This document shows, piece after piece, positions 1-11,730 of a DNA stretch of 64,000 bases. The notes under the pieces are model-generated. The model was not told the origin of the DNA. It ran no database searches and was given only the letters and a program-made list of their open reading frames with translations. Position numbers and translations under genes: made by a program. Each line of letters begins with the position of its first letter. Within the stretch, counting starts at the first letter, position 1. This DNA comes from Plectrocnemia conspersa (lineage: Eukaryota; Arthropoda; Insecta; Trichoptera; Polycentropodidae), in assembly GCA_009617715.1 (NCBI GenBank), contig VTFK01000070.1, forward strand, positions 372,001 to 436,000, written 5' to 3'.

Positions 1-559
1 CACTATAGAAGGAAAAGAAGGAATCGATATATTTATTAATGAATGAATGCTTCTTTGAAAGTATTGTTTTCATTAATCTGTATCAAAATAAATAAAGTGT
101 TTACTAATTGGTTGCTAGAGCAATTTACGGATAAAAAATTCGAGATGCGATAGAAAGAGAATCGAGAAAAATCGAAGAAAAAATCAAGGTTAAACGATAC
201 TATTGTGTCATAAAAATAATTTTATGAAAATCAGTTAAGAAACTATATTGATATAAAATCACTATTAATAATAATACAATTAGATTCTATATATCGAATA
301 TATTGAAACTGTGTAGTGAAATCAACTTGCTTCAAGTATATATTATTAACTATGCAAGTTTTTAGCATTAAGTAATGTGATCAATATGATATATATACAT
401 ATTTTTATATATGCTATATTTAAATATATACATATTTTTACTTCGAAATACCAGTAAATAATCGATTTGTTTGTGTGACGACTTTTTATTTTTGACGTTT
501 ATATTCACGACGCACGCACAAATGAAATAAATATAAATTTCCATAGAGAAGAAATAGAC

Positions 560-870
560 GATAAAAATAAAATAACTGGCGTAGTTTTTCTAGATTTTAA
601 ATAGGCGTTTGAAAATGTCAAGTGTTATATTGTGGATGTATTGTATAAAAGTGTTTAATTTTCCTATGATACAGTAATTTATTATGTAGGTAAAAGTGTG
701 GTAGAATTAGTAAAAATGTTGAATTGTTAATTGGATATGATAAATGATCAGTTGAAAGAAAATAAATTAAAATTGCATACAAGCGAAACTAATTAGTAAC
801 AGGAATAATGAGGAAAATGTGGGAGTGATGATAGATGGGTGCAAAATACAGGTAAGTAGTATATACTGAT
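560..870 (+). mobile_element. Non-LTR retrotransposon reverse-transcriptase relic
   Basis: With frame breaks, the plus strand reads ITGVVFLDFK*AFENVK, matching the VxLDFxxAFDxV block, and further on LKENKLKL, ETKLVTGNNEENVGVMIDG and CKIQ, matching the thumb-region block. Many stops; no ends visible. Confidence 0.6.
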
Positions 871-1779
871 TTATAATAAAGAGCAGAATTATTTTAAATA
901 TATAATAAAGACTATTTCGAAAGAAGTAGGATTAGTAAAATATGTAAAAATAAACATACTATGGAAACTTATTTTTCAACATAAGAGGATCGGTTGAATA
1001 TATTTAACATAAAGATAAAATGTATAAATCCATAAAAAGGTTAGATTAATTATATTGTATGGAAAGATATGTATATATATATAATACTTATATCTAAATT
1101 AAATAATTATAATAATTTAAATAATTTAAAAACACATAAATATGTAAAGAAGAGCACTAAAAGATGAAATCTTTACAAATGTGGTAAAATGTATAATAAA
1201 TTACTTAAATATATAAACACTTTAATGCATAAATAAAATTATAGTGTTCATTTTAATTTTAATTCAAATTATATGTAATATGAACATATAACTTGAACGT
1301 GCCTCAGTTAGTTTATAGTTTATATAAATAACACTGCAATGCATTTAAACACATTTTGTGTAGCAGCACATATATTTTACGATATTCAAAGTTAAAAAAA
1401 AGATACAATCAAATCGATAAAATTCAAAGTAGAACGACAGAATTGATTATTTTTCTGTGACAACATAATATTTTTTCAAATCTATATTTAAAAATCTTTA
1501 TTTGTTATATCTAATCCACTATACAAAATTTCACTGCAAAACAATTTAATCGATAATAGTGAAACTTGTACTAGTACAATATTTTTCAATGGCAACTTTA
1601 TATGTTTGGGTAAAGTTTTTAGAATAACAATTATGATCGATTATTTTGTTGTTAATGTAATATTTTGAAGCACACACGAGTGCGATGTTCGATTATTTTT
1701 CGTATATACCGCGACGTATTTATGCATTTATTTTCATGAATAATACTATTATTTTGATCATGTGGTGAAAAGTCTTTTT

Positions 1780-2268
1780 GTAAGCGAAAGATCGAAAGAC
1801 GCTCACTTATGTAATAGTTCGCTCCCGCGTCCGAATCGAAATATAAATATTGTCGGCTAAATATAAAGCCGTGCGAAAGCTACTGGCCGCGCGCGAGTAC
1901 TGGCGATGCGCGGCGCTTGGAATCGATCAGCAGCAGGAGAGCACGTCTTGTCAGCAAACGGCAACGCAAGTAAGCGCAATGCGCGTGCGCTAAATACTAG
2001 CGATGTGAACGCGTCGTCTCCCGCGTTGCTTCAAATGCGTCTATGTACCGGTAAAACACCCCTGCGTTGAGTGCAGTTTGATTGCATTGAGTCAATGACA
2101 ATAGAAAGTAGTGTATAGTGCGGCTAAGCACGCCAATAGATATATCTTAAAGTTATTAGACCACCATGGAAGCCATAAAAACTAATGGATCTGTGGAAGT
2201 TATTACACTCAGTGATTAACAAAATAACGCAACCAGGCTGACAAAGTTTTATCTAAGAAGAGTTTTGT
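1780..2268 (+). promoter_or_regulatory. GC-richer promoter-like block and possible 5' exon
   Basis: This block stands out from AT-rich surroundings. It holds two AAATATAA boxes (about 1840 and 1860), CG-rich runs around 1890-2050, and at 2166 an ATG in CCACC context opening only 16 codons (MEAIKTNGSVEVITLSD). Then GTTTT|GTAAGT at about 2268 could be a donor. No downstream coding exon on this strand was found, so it may be a non-coding first exon of a gene outside the window or of an unrecognised gene. Confidence 0.35.
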
Positions 2269-2870
2269 AAGTTTTTTTTTTAAAAAGTCAGCTGCGCGTT
2301 AAAGTGCTTCACAGAAGTTCAGGACGCACGTCACTCCATAGCGACACGAGCTACGAGCAGCGGAATATGAGAACAGCTAGATTTTTTAGTTAAAGATAGG
2401 TAGATATATTTTGTAGGTTATAACTTTACATTTTTGCACCAATCATGCAATATTTTAATTAACTATTTTATTTGTGTTTTTTACATTGGCAACACAGTAA
2501 CATTGGCAAAACTGCTGTCAACTGACAGATACTTTGTGGTCGATTGTTAGCTTTAGTGAGAAAGTGCAATGAGAAACTCTAAAAATAATACGTAAAATCA
2601 GTAAAATGTTCAAAGGTAGCTCAAGACAATGCAAAACTGCGATTTAAAGACTGTTACATATGTAGAGCATACATGTATATCTATCAAACAGAGAAATAAT
2701 ATAACTCCAAATATTAAAACTGCGTATTTTCACTACTTTGGGTGCCATATTGGTGATCAAGAAAAATCATGGTCTCCTCATGTTTGCTGCGCATCTTGTA
2801 AAGTTAACCTAACTTAGTGGTTACATTGAAAAGGAAGAACGATGTCATTTAGTGTTCCAATGGTTTAGAG

Positions 2871-3449
2871 CAGTGATTCCCAAAGTGGTCTATATCGACC
2901 CCCCCAGGGTCTATGATAACCTGCAAGGGGTCTACGTCAGCCAAAAAAAAATTTGGGGTCCATGAAATGAAAATGGGGGTCCACTGAAGTGGATCTCAAC
3001 AACCAAAATATTTATTATATATGTTTATAAAATTGTGTAAGTTGTAGGATGTAGGCATTCGCTTTGTGGTCGCAATACATTTTGAACTTGTGAAAACCTG
3101 CACATAATGATATACCACCGTGATTCTCAAAGTGGTCTATATCGACCCCTAGGGGTTGACGACGACCTGCAAGGGGTCATGTCAGTGAAAAATAAAATTG
3201 GGGATCCCACACCCACATTTACATCTGATGTAAATGTGGGTGACTTTATTTTTGGCTTTCAATGAATGGAATAATCCACATACACATATAGTAGAAATCT
3301 TTCAAAGTGAGTAGCAAAATACCAGCTGTCAAAAACACATATCAAGTTGATGAATTTGCAAAAAATCAATATCAAGCAAGCAGGGGGTCTACCAAAAACC
3401 GAAAAACATGGCAAAGGGTCTACGACACAAAAAAGTTTGGGAACCTCTG
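2871..3449. mobile_element. hAT-type non-autonomous element with 8-bp duplication
   Basis: Begins CAGTGATTCCCAAAGTGG and ends with the complement of CAGAGGTTCCCAAACTTTTT. It is flanked on both sides by GTTTAGAG (2863-2870 and 3450-3457). The left-end motif recurs internally at about 3118, so the left end is partly duplicated. It interrupts the gene relic at 2470-3885. Confidence 0.9.
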
Positions 3450-3573
3450 GTTTAGAGGGATTGCTACTTCTGTAAAAATGAACTTCTACCTCGAAGATAC
3501 CGTCATAATCATCGTTATGACGACGAAAAAAAAACACATTTAATTCAACAAAGTTAGCTCAAAGATCTAGTAA

Positions 3574-3727
3574 GGCTGGTTTCATACGTGCCGGGTGGAT
3601 TTGCCCCGTCCGGCGTTGTGTAGTGGGGATGGTGTTGTATGGATTCGTCCGGTCAGTACTAACCCATACAACACCACCCCCACTACACGGTGCCGGGTGA
3701 ATCTATCCGGCACGTGTGAAACTGGCC
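3574..3727. mobile_element. Foldback MITE, Harbinger-like, TAA duplication
   Basis: A near-perfect 154-bp inverted repeat. The ends GGCTGGTTTCA and GGCCAGTTTCA (complement) are flanked by TAA at 3571-3573 and 3728-3730. The arms share GTGTAGTGGGG and GGTGTTGTATGG. The 3-bp TAA duplication points to the PIF/Harbinger group. Confidence 0.85.
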
Positions 3728-3889
3728 TAAGGGACCCTAATTTATCAAAGCAACAAGCTGAAATGCTCGGTTCGCGACTGAATCAATGGAATTTACTTTC
3801 AATAGAAACTAGGATTTCTTATTGTCGTGAAGTACCGAAGATATCAAGTGTGCAAATACCGGACCCTCAATTTTTAGGGTTTTAAATAT

Positions 3890-5265
3890 TATTTTTGCTT
3901 CGTTTTTATATTTAATGATTGAAATTAGATATTAAAACCATTGTGTAGCTGTGCGTTTAACAATATAAATAGGAAGAGATCATACGATTGATCCTAGAGC
4001 ATTATTGACTGTTACCACGTTACTGCGTAAATTTGCGCACTACATAGACTAACGTTGAAGATTTAGTAACTATTAGTCAAAAAGACCTATAATTGGTTCA
4101 ATGTGAGCGATTATAAGTCATTGATTGTATTTTAGCGCATTTTATGAGATTGATTGCCCGTATTCTTGAAAAATGTTTTTTTGTTTCAAAAATTATATCT
4201 ATTTAAAAAATAATAGTTTGCAATATTAATATGTGATATGAGTTAAAACATAATTTAATCATCAATTAAAATTTTAGTAATAAGAACGTTTTTTAGTTGC
4301 ATTATACACTTTAAGTTACTTTATAATTAAAAGTTGTTAATGTGTAAATTTAAAACCCGGTTTTTAATTACGTTTACTAATTAGAATAAAACAATAAACT
4401 GAAAATATCGACAAAGCAATCTGTTACTTTAGACAAAAAGTAGACAGTAAACACAATATGTGCTTTATAAAGAATATTTATTTTGAGACCTTTATCTATT
4501 TTATTAAAAAATATTTGATTTTTTTTAAAATAAATGTTTTTTCTGTGCAGCCTTATATATTTTATTAATTTTCTGAAATAAATTAAATTTTTGAAATTTA
4601 TATTCAATTAAAAATATTTAAAATTTGTAATAAACTAAAAATATTTCAAATCTATAATAAAATATTTTTAGGATAAAAAAATATTTTGAATAAATCTTGA
4701 AATTTCATACTGAAACTCAATAATTTAAAAAATATTTAAATTAATGTTTTACAATTTTGTGTAGTTTCAGTAAATGGGTTTCCCACAACACTATGGGTTT
4801 CTTATATTAGTAGTTATGATAGAACTTCAGGCGCTGTCATTCTGAGAGCGCAAATAATACTTATTTTAGGACTGGCATTTTTTGTTTATTTTAAACAAAA
4901 TTTTTTAAATTCTCTAAAAGTTATAACTTTAAATTGACAATGTTCGCCAAAATTTAAAAACGCCTTTTTTCTGTATGGAGAAGCTAATACAAATCCATAT
5001 TATTATTATTTTGTTTGTAACCTCTTATAACCTATACATATTTTTCTTAAGTTATAAATTTTTTTTTTAATTTGATTTTTTTTAAATTGATGATTTTTCA
5101 TCATATTTTGAGAGGTGTTTTACAATTTGAATCTATAAAATCAATTACGTAATTCATTCTCAAACGCGCCAAAACCAAGATTCCGGTAATGTAAAATTTG
5201 CTTTCGTATGGCAACTCTTCTATCTGTCAAACGCACGCAGCGTATAACCAAGTACAATTAAATGA
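3890..5265. other. AT-rich stretch without recognised gene
   Basis: Low-complexity A/T runs and short accidental reading frames. I see nothing supportable. Confidence 0.5.
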
Positions 5266-5515
5266 ACAGTGAAATATATTATAATCACGGTGCATTTTTC
5301 TTACACAGTGCTAATTGAAAATGATACAAAACGACGTAGCATTGGAATTATAGATAATATAAACACTAAATTATGTGTGTGTTAGTAAGTATTTGGTTAT
5401 AAGGATAATATATCACGGATATTCTAACAAAATTACTATTGACTTTCTAGGATAAAATATTAGAAGACATACAGCAATAATTTTCCAATTAGAGATATAT
5501 ATATACCAACGTTAA

Positions 5516-6432
5516 CACGTTGACTGCCGTGTCAACCACCAGTGGCCGACATCAAGGTATTCCAATTAGGCCGTGTCGACCACCCGTGGCCGACACGACA
5601 TACCTTACTTTAGATTGTCATTTTGCGCTGTCGGCCACACATTCTGTATAAACTACCAGGGCTGTGGAGTCGGAATTGGAGTCGTGGTGTTTTGGCCGGA
5701 GTAGGAGTCGGATTCGTGAAAAATGAGCAACCCGACCAACCGCTGAATCTAAAGAAGATTTTGAAAAATATCTCAATGAACAAGAGAAAATAAAACGTCC
5801 TCGTTTGAGTCCTAATATAGTAGACGAAGGAGACTATATCAAAATTTAAAAACAAATTTGACGATGCATTGAAAATGGTGGAAAAATTGACCGAGCTTAT
5901 AATTTAAATGTTAAAATGACAATACAGCGGTATCCAGAAATCGTAAATGATTCAGCGTTGATTGCTACAGCATTGCCGCCAACCCAAGTATCCATATAGC
6001 GGTTATTTTCCACTTAAAATCCTCAATTCTGTTTCGAGAGCTTCTACGAATACAGTTTTAATAGAAGCAATGTTGTTTTTAAGAATAAATTCAAATAAAT
6101 AATTAAGAAAGTTTGATTTTGTTTAATTTTTATGCCTATAACATGAAAAATTTGAAAAAACAACCTGATAAAATTAACCTTTTTTGAGTCGGAGTCGTTT
6201 TTTTTTTAAGGACTCCACAGCCCTATGAACTACTATTAAACTTGGCCGATATATCATACTAGTGCTGCGTCGACCACTGGTGGCCGACACATAAAAAAAC
6301 AATGTAATTTACCCCAAAAATATCTCAAAACAAATAAAATAATTTTATTCTGACCAATTATATTAAATTAAACCTAAGAACAATAAAATATTTTTTGGTC
6401 GTTTTACGAAAATCATATTGGTAGTCAACGTG
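5516..6432. mobile_element. piggyBac-type MITE flanked by TTAA
   Basis: Inverted ends CACGTTGACTGCC and (complement) CACGTTGACTACC, with TTAA at 5512-5515 and 6433-6436. Inner arms carry repeats of GTCGACCACnnGTGGCCGACAC in both orientations. The homologous sequence at 57838-57850 lacks the element, giving a natural empty site. A hAT copy is nested inside. Confidence 0.85.
5657..6225 (+). mobile_element. hAT element fragment nested in the piggyBac MITE
   Basis: Ends CAGGGCTGTGGAGTCGG and its complement, flanked by 8-bp copies TAAACTAC/TGAACTAC. Inside, the plus strand reads SGYFPLKILNSVSRASTNTV and LIEAMLFLRINSN, a diverged hAT C-terminal dimerisation segment. Internally deleted. Confidence 0.85.
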
Positions 6433-7711
6433 TTAATTAAACTTATTACAATGGTATTATTAACACGTATCGTGCCATCCATAATATGGTAGTAAAAATG
6501 AAAAATCTGATATTCGTTTTAAGAAAAATTTACATTTTACCTGATATATAGTATCGTTAATTAATTTTCAAAAGCAATGAAAGATCTAATAAGATTTACT
6601 CATGGCAAATAATTAAACTACAGCTTACCAGTTAAAGAAGAGATGCCAATCAACATAATTAATCCTCTACACCGTAAATAAAAAAACGTAAAGAAAAATA
6701 ACAATGGAATATACCGTAATATCTATGGTAACTTCCTTTGTTATTTTGTTTTCAGTTGTCGTTTAAATATAATTTATGGATTTAGTAGCAATAATGTGTT
6801 CAATGTTTAACTCTTGATAAATGTCTTATTATTTTTAATTATTGTTCAGAAGCAATGATAGAACAATTTGATGACCTATACGGTGACAACGTAGAATTGG
6901 TACAAAAAGAGAACCATCTCGAGTTGAAGTCACTGTCAGCAAGTATTATCTTTTTATAAAGAACATAATTCATAAGTTTGGTGTAACTGAATATCCTGAA
7001 TTTGGCTGTTCTGAAAGTAAAATAATTGCACAGAAAAAAAAATAATAAAAAACCTGTCATAGATACATATTTTACCACATCGGAACTAAAAATAACCCAC
7101 TCTTATATATTTTGGCTATCGATTATTCGAGGTATACAATCACATATTTATAATTATTGTAAAATATCGTATATTAGATAACATCCAAGAAACTACACGA
7201 AATGGAACGATCAAGGTGTATTTTTTTTAAGCAATAATGGTTTTAATTTCTTTTGTTTATACAGGTGGCCCTCGACTTTCACACATAAATGGTTCCTGAT
7301 TGTATTTTTAAATATTTATTTATCAATAATATATTGAAAATATTTATTTATCAATGTACATAATTAAGTTAAGGAGGCGTGTTTAAGTGCTTTCATGTGT
7401 TTTCTTTATAAACTTGTCAAGAGTTAGATGAATACCACTCTTTTTTTCTTTTCTTGATAAAGAGATAACATGATGTGTTTTTCTCAATCACCTTATGTAC
7501 TTGTATATACATTCTCCATCGGGATCACATTCTTCTAATGATAGTCAAAAATTTGTCAAGATATATGAAGGCTTCATTCATATTTCGATTTTATCAGCTT
7601 ATTCTTCCTCACTTTCACTGTGTATTTAATTTAATTCTTATTGCTCAACTAAGTAATTATTTGACAGAGATACTGAGTGAGATTCAATCAACTCCAAGTT
7701 TGTAGCAGTGA

Positions 7712-7733
7712 GAACGCTCGTTACCGAGCGTTC
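7712..7733. repeat. Perfect 9-bp stem hairpin
   Basis: GAACGCTCG, a four-base loop, then CGAGCGTTC. A compact GC-rich hairpin in AT-rich sequence; role unknown. Confidence 0.55.
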
Positions 7734-7999
7734 CCTCTGCAATGGCGTCGACACGATTTTATTGCCTTTCATGTAAATTTTAGTCTTCTGAGAAGTGATA
7801 ATTATTTTTGCGTCCTCCTATTGACCAAAATTCGATTTGAATATATTTTGACCAACACTCATATTAAAAGTCGGTAGTAATATCGGTAAGGATAGTTATC
7901 ATATTTTTAAGTCATGGTGTAATATGGAAATGCAGACAAACTATCAAGCAATATGTTCCTTCTGTATTTATTCTTCTGCTTATTTTACCCAAAGAGATA

Positions 8000-8330
8000 A
8001 GTTGCCTTAATTTGTATTTTGGTTCTAAAACTATAATTAGTTTAGAACTTTCATTTGGTTAGGTTTTGGTTAAGACGGAAAATGTACGTTTCACAACTGT
8101 CAAATTGAGTTTCATATGACATTTTAGAGAAGCATATTAGCGCCTAATAGCTAAACTATATTTTCGCATAGAAATATATATCTACCGGTGAAAATGTATT
8201 TGGACTATACATTGTAACATTTATACATCTCATGTAAATAAATAATGATTAGTAAGTAAATCTATACACTACATATGAAAAAGATGAAATCATATAATTT
8301 TACTAGTACCTGTCAGTTAAATTATATAAC
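8000..8330. repeat. Dispersed repeat, inverted copy at about 21060-21490
   Basis: Shares TTTCACCGGTAGATATATAT-type, GTACGTTTC and CAAATTGAGTTTCAT segments with the opposite strand at 21060-21490. Probably a non-autonomous element; ends not defined. Confidence 0.6.
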
Positions 8331-8336
8331 GCTTGA

Positions 8337-8429
8337 GAACATCTTGCACATGCCATCCAGCTTCTCAACGAGCTTGCCAAACATATGGAAGCTTTTGGCG
8401 ATAGCTATGAAGAGCTGAAAATATTTTAA
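8337..8429 (+). pseudogene. Short coding relic, helix-like
   Basis: 31 codons read EHLAHAIQLLNELAKHMEAF, then GDSYEELKIF and TAA. The amphipathic pattern and codon use look like real coding sequence; there is no start or splice context. Likely a fragment of a mobile element; family not recognised. Confidence 0.4.
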
Positions 8430-8820
8430 GGTGTGCACCATAATGTGATTCTTAAAAAATATTTATTGCCATAATTTAATATTTTGCATGAATCTTAAAT
8501 AATAATATGTATGTTAAATAGTGTATGTATACACATGTATACACACACTCTTTAACATACATATTATTACATTAAATGTTTAATAATTTATAAATTAATG
8601 TAACCAGTAATTAATGAAAATTAATTATCGTTGTTACAATAAATATTCAAAGGTTTGGAATAGTCTTTGGGTCTCAACAAAACAATACTACGCCCGTCAA
8701 TATAAATTAAATATAACCTCTAGGGCAGTGGTACGCAAAATTGATATCAAATTGAACGATCATATATTGATAAGGGTCGTATGTATATTGACAGGTAAGC
8801 CTAGTAGGTAAAATAAAAAT

Positions 8821-8886
8821 GTGCCTTATTTCAAATTGAGATAAGGATTAATATCTTATTTTAAATTGAGATAAGGATTAATATCG
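8821..8886. repeat. Short tandem duplication
   Basis: Two copies of a 30-33 bp unit containing AAATTGAGATAAGGATTAAT. The direct repeat AACCTCTAGGGCAGTG also occurs near 8714 and 9036. Confidence 0.7.
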
Positions 8887-8983
8887 TATACACGCCAACC
8901 AGTTTTTTCTTTGCTATGAGTTTAATAAGTTAATAGTTTTTGACAAATAAGGTTTTCCTGACCGGGAACTTCCATACTGATTA

Positions 8984-10740
8984 ATACACCCATACCTCGC
9001 TTTACGGCCTAGATACGTTCCACGAAACTTGGCCGCTAACCTCTAGGGCAGTGAATCAATTATTCTCATACAAATTCATAAAATTGGGATCGGTTCCAAA
9101 TTTGTTAAATATGATCATGGTTTTCATTTAAAGGGCATTTTTATCTTTTTATTTCATTTAAATAAAAACACATAATAACAAGTACATACAAATAAAATAA
9201 TAACAGACTCCAAAACCAACAATAATCCATAAACAAAAAAATGAAACAACTTCATGTTACATAAAATATGTGTATGAATACATACATAATTTTTTTTTAA
9301 ATAGCTTTAATCTGAAGACGATGAAGAAATGGTAACCTGCAGATCACTGTCGTTCTCATTTTTTCGCTGGTAAGGATGGGCCTGGTTTAAAAAAAAATTG
9401 TCCAACGTTGTTTGTCTTGCCTTTTTTGTCTCTTTCGTTCTTCAGTGATTTATAACAGCTAATGGCTGAATTAATTCCAAAAAAAAACTTTAGCGCTACG
9501 TTCGACGTCAAAATCGTTTTCAAGGAAGATGTTTATTCCTTGTTCGAAATAGGAAAAAGCTTTTGACAATTTTTTCGATGTTAGCTGTTTGGATGCAACA
9601 GGCTCTGTCTCTTCATCAAATGCCGGTTCTGCTTGCAACTGAATGAGTTCATTATATGAAAGGGGTTCCCTATCAGCTTCAAGTAGACCAAGCACATCAC
9701 GTTCGTTCAAACCTTCAAAGTCGAGATCATGTGCTAGATCCAAAATGTTTTGCCTAATTTCAGGAAGGCAATTAACTTCTGCATCAGTACTTTTTACACA
9801 TTCTGGCCATATTTTTTTCCAAACATGGTTCATTGTTGTTAATTTTAATTCCTTCCATGATTCACTGATGCTGTCAACAGCGTCCTTGATGCTATAGTTT
9901 TTCCAAAATGTTTTAATTGAAGATTTACCATCGGTTTCCCTTATAAGTTCTCGGAAAGTTCGGCGTAGGTAATATGCCTTAAAAGTGGCTATTGCACCCT
10001 GATCCATTGGTTAGATCAGAGCTGTTGTATTTTTCGGAAGGTACTTAATCATGACATCTTCAGATAGTTCGGATAAATTAGTAGGATGCCCTGGTGCATT
10101 ATCCAAAATTAGCAAAGCCTTGTTGCTTAAGTTATTGTCTCGCAAATATTTTTTCTTTTCTGTGCAAAAGTGATTTTTGAACCAATCCTCTAAAGTAGCT
10201 TTAGTCATCCAAGCTTTCTTGTTGGATCTCCATATGACGGGTAATTGATTTTTATTTAGTCCTTTAAGAGGCCTTGGATTTTCGGACAAATATATTAAAA
10301 GTGGTTTTAGCTTAAAATCACCCGCGGCATTTGCACCAAGTAGCAAAGTTAATCGTTCTTTAGACACCTTATAACCAGGCGCAGATTTTTCGGTTTTTGA
10401 AATGTACGTGCAATTAAGCATTCGCTTCCAATAAAGCCCTGTTTCGTCTACGTTAAACACTTGTTCAGGTTTATAACCACCTCTTTCAATAATTCCCTTT
10501 AAAATGTTGGGATATTCCTTAGATGCGGCATCATCAGCGCTAGCTACTTCACCTTTCATTTTAAAATTATGCAAATTAAATCTATTTTTAATTTTTTTTA
10601 AAAATCGACATCGAAAAATAGTTTTTTGCCGTTATAGCGAAACATTTTAGGCCGTTAATCGAAAACGTGCCTTAATTGAAGAGGGCCGTTATAGCGAAAG
10701 GCCGTATAAAGAGCGGCCGTATAGCGAGGTATGGGTGTAT
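8984..10740 (-). mobile_element. Tigger-like DNA transposon with TIRs and TA duplication
   Basis: Ends match as inverted repeats: left ATACACCCATACCTCGCTTT, right the complement of ATACACCCATACCTCGCTAT. Both are flanked by TA (8982-8983 and 10741-10742), the pogo/Tigger target duplication. Subterminal repeats based on GGCCGTTATAGCGAA lie near the right end. It encloses the broken transposase at 9471-10574. Confidence 0.9.
9471..10574 (-). pseudogene. Tigger/pogo DDE transposase, truncated, one internal stop
   Basis: Two abutting minus-strand frames (10574-10011 and 10007-9471) form one Tigger1-like transposase, interrupted by a TAA where the family has the Gln of TTxxxQPMDQG. DDE-region motifs: FNVDETGLYWKR, RLTLLLGANAAGDFKLKP, KALLILDNAPGHP, and MDQGAIATFKAYYLRRTFRE after the stop. 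The N-terminal CENP-B-type DNA-binding domains are absent, so the copy is deleted internally as well as mutated. It is non-autonomous and probably old but recognisably intact at its ends. Confidence 0.93.
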
Positions 10741-11377
10741 TAGCCATTATAAATGGATCGACTTTTGCTACTAGTTCTACAAGACCAAGATAATTGGCGT
10801 TATTTAGATATCTAAATTGTAATTATACATCTTGATTGGAGGCTCCTGTTATTTAGGTCCTAGGGTTCAGCTTATTTAGCTTATACGTAAATCCAGACAA
10901 CATAGTGTGGTCCTTCACAATTTTTTGTCAGGCGATGCGGCCCAGAAAATTCAAAATGAGACACTCATACTGTAAAGGCTGATTGACCTGGTTTTAAAAA
11001 ATCATTTTATACATGTGTTGTTTGAGATGCACAGTATTTTGAGAGTGCCACAAAAGTTGCAATAAATAATATTTGCATATTGTCATCTACTGGACGGTTG
11101 TGTATAATTAATATCATTTTTATACTTACAATTAGCAAAGTTGCAAGCCATGTATCGTTAATTTCATTTGATTTATCCAATTAGATTTATTATGCCTTTT
11201 AAAAAATTAATTACAAAAAAATTAAATAAATATAAATATTTAAACGCATTTATTATTTTCAAATAATTATTATATACACCATACATCTGGATAAATAATT
11301 TAAATAAAAATTACACCAATCCCTTGATTTACAAAAAAAATCGTTTACAATTTTATATAATCAATTAAACATTTAAC

Positions 11378-11730
11378 ACTAGATTTACGGCACCTATCAA
11401 ATTGATGGGTTTCTGATTTGTATCAGACAGTATTTTTTCTGGGTTTATTTACGACTTTTTATATTTGAATAATGCAAATATAATAACACTAATTTTATTT
11501 TCGGAAACTTCTTATTTTTGAAAATCTGGTCATTGGTTTAACACTATGTTTACTGGTTTATACCAGTAAACTTAGTGTCAACTTAGTGTCAATTGAAAAA
11601 TATCGGAATTGGAGTCGGGGTCGAAGTCGTGGTGTTTTAGCCGGAGTTGGAGTGGAGTCGTGTTGTTGGAAAATATCGGAATTGGAGTCGGAGTCGTGAT
11701 TTTTTTAACGACTCCATAGCCCTGGAAAAT
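11378..11730. mobile_element. piggyBac-like and hAT-like MITE debris
   Basis: TTAACACTAGATTTACGG at 11373 and TTAACACTATGTTTACTGG near 11539 look like ends of TTAA-type MITEs. 11597-11730 is a deleted copy of the CAGGGCTGTGGAGTCGG hAT element, ending CGACTCCATAGCCCTG. Confidence 0.6.

Larger units (their letters stand above)
2470..3885 (+). pseudogene. Relic of a repeated transposon-like insect gene
   Basis: The frame at 2629-2817 reads MQNCDLKTVTYVEHTCIS, then YFHYFGCHIGDQEKSWSPH and CASCKVNL. A degenerate continuation, MSFSVPMV, is cut by a hAT insertion. After it come a DCYFCKNE-like stretch and LRDPNLSKQQAEMLGSRLNQ with WNLLSIETRISYCRE. From memory this resembles a repeated, probably transposon-derived, family in insect genomes. 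Two insertions and frameshifts make it non-functional. The family name is uncertain. Confidence 0.6.
5270..7200 (+). pseudogene. Duplicated gene relic, copy 1
   Basis: Homologous to 57600-58505. Shared exon-like pieces: a short block starting ATGAT at about 5321, and after an acceptor-like TTGTTCAG at 6841-6849 the reading EAMIEQFDDLYGDNVELVQK, then KFGVTEYPEFGCSES. It has stops and frameshifts, and the piggyBac-type MITE at 5516-6432 sits inside. The exon/intron-like alternation suggests a decayed gene rather than a processed copy. I do not recognise the family. Confidence 0.55.
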
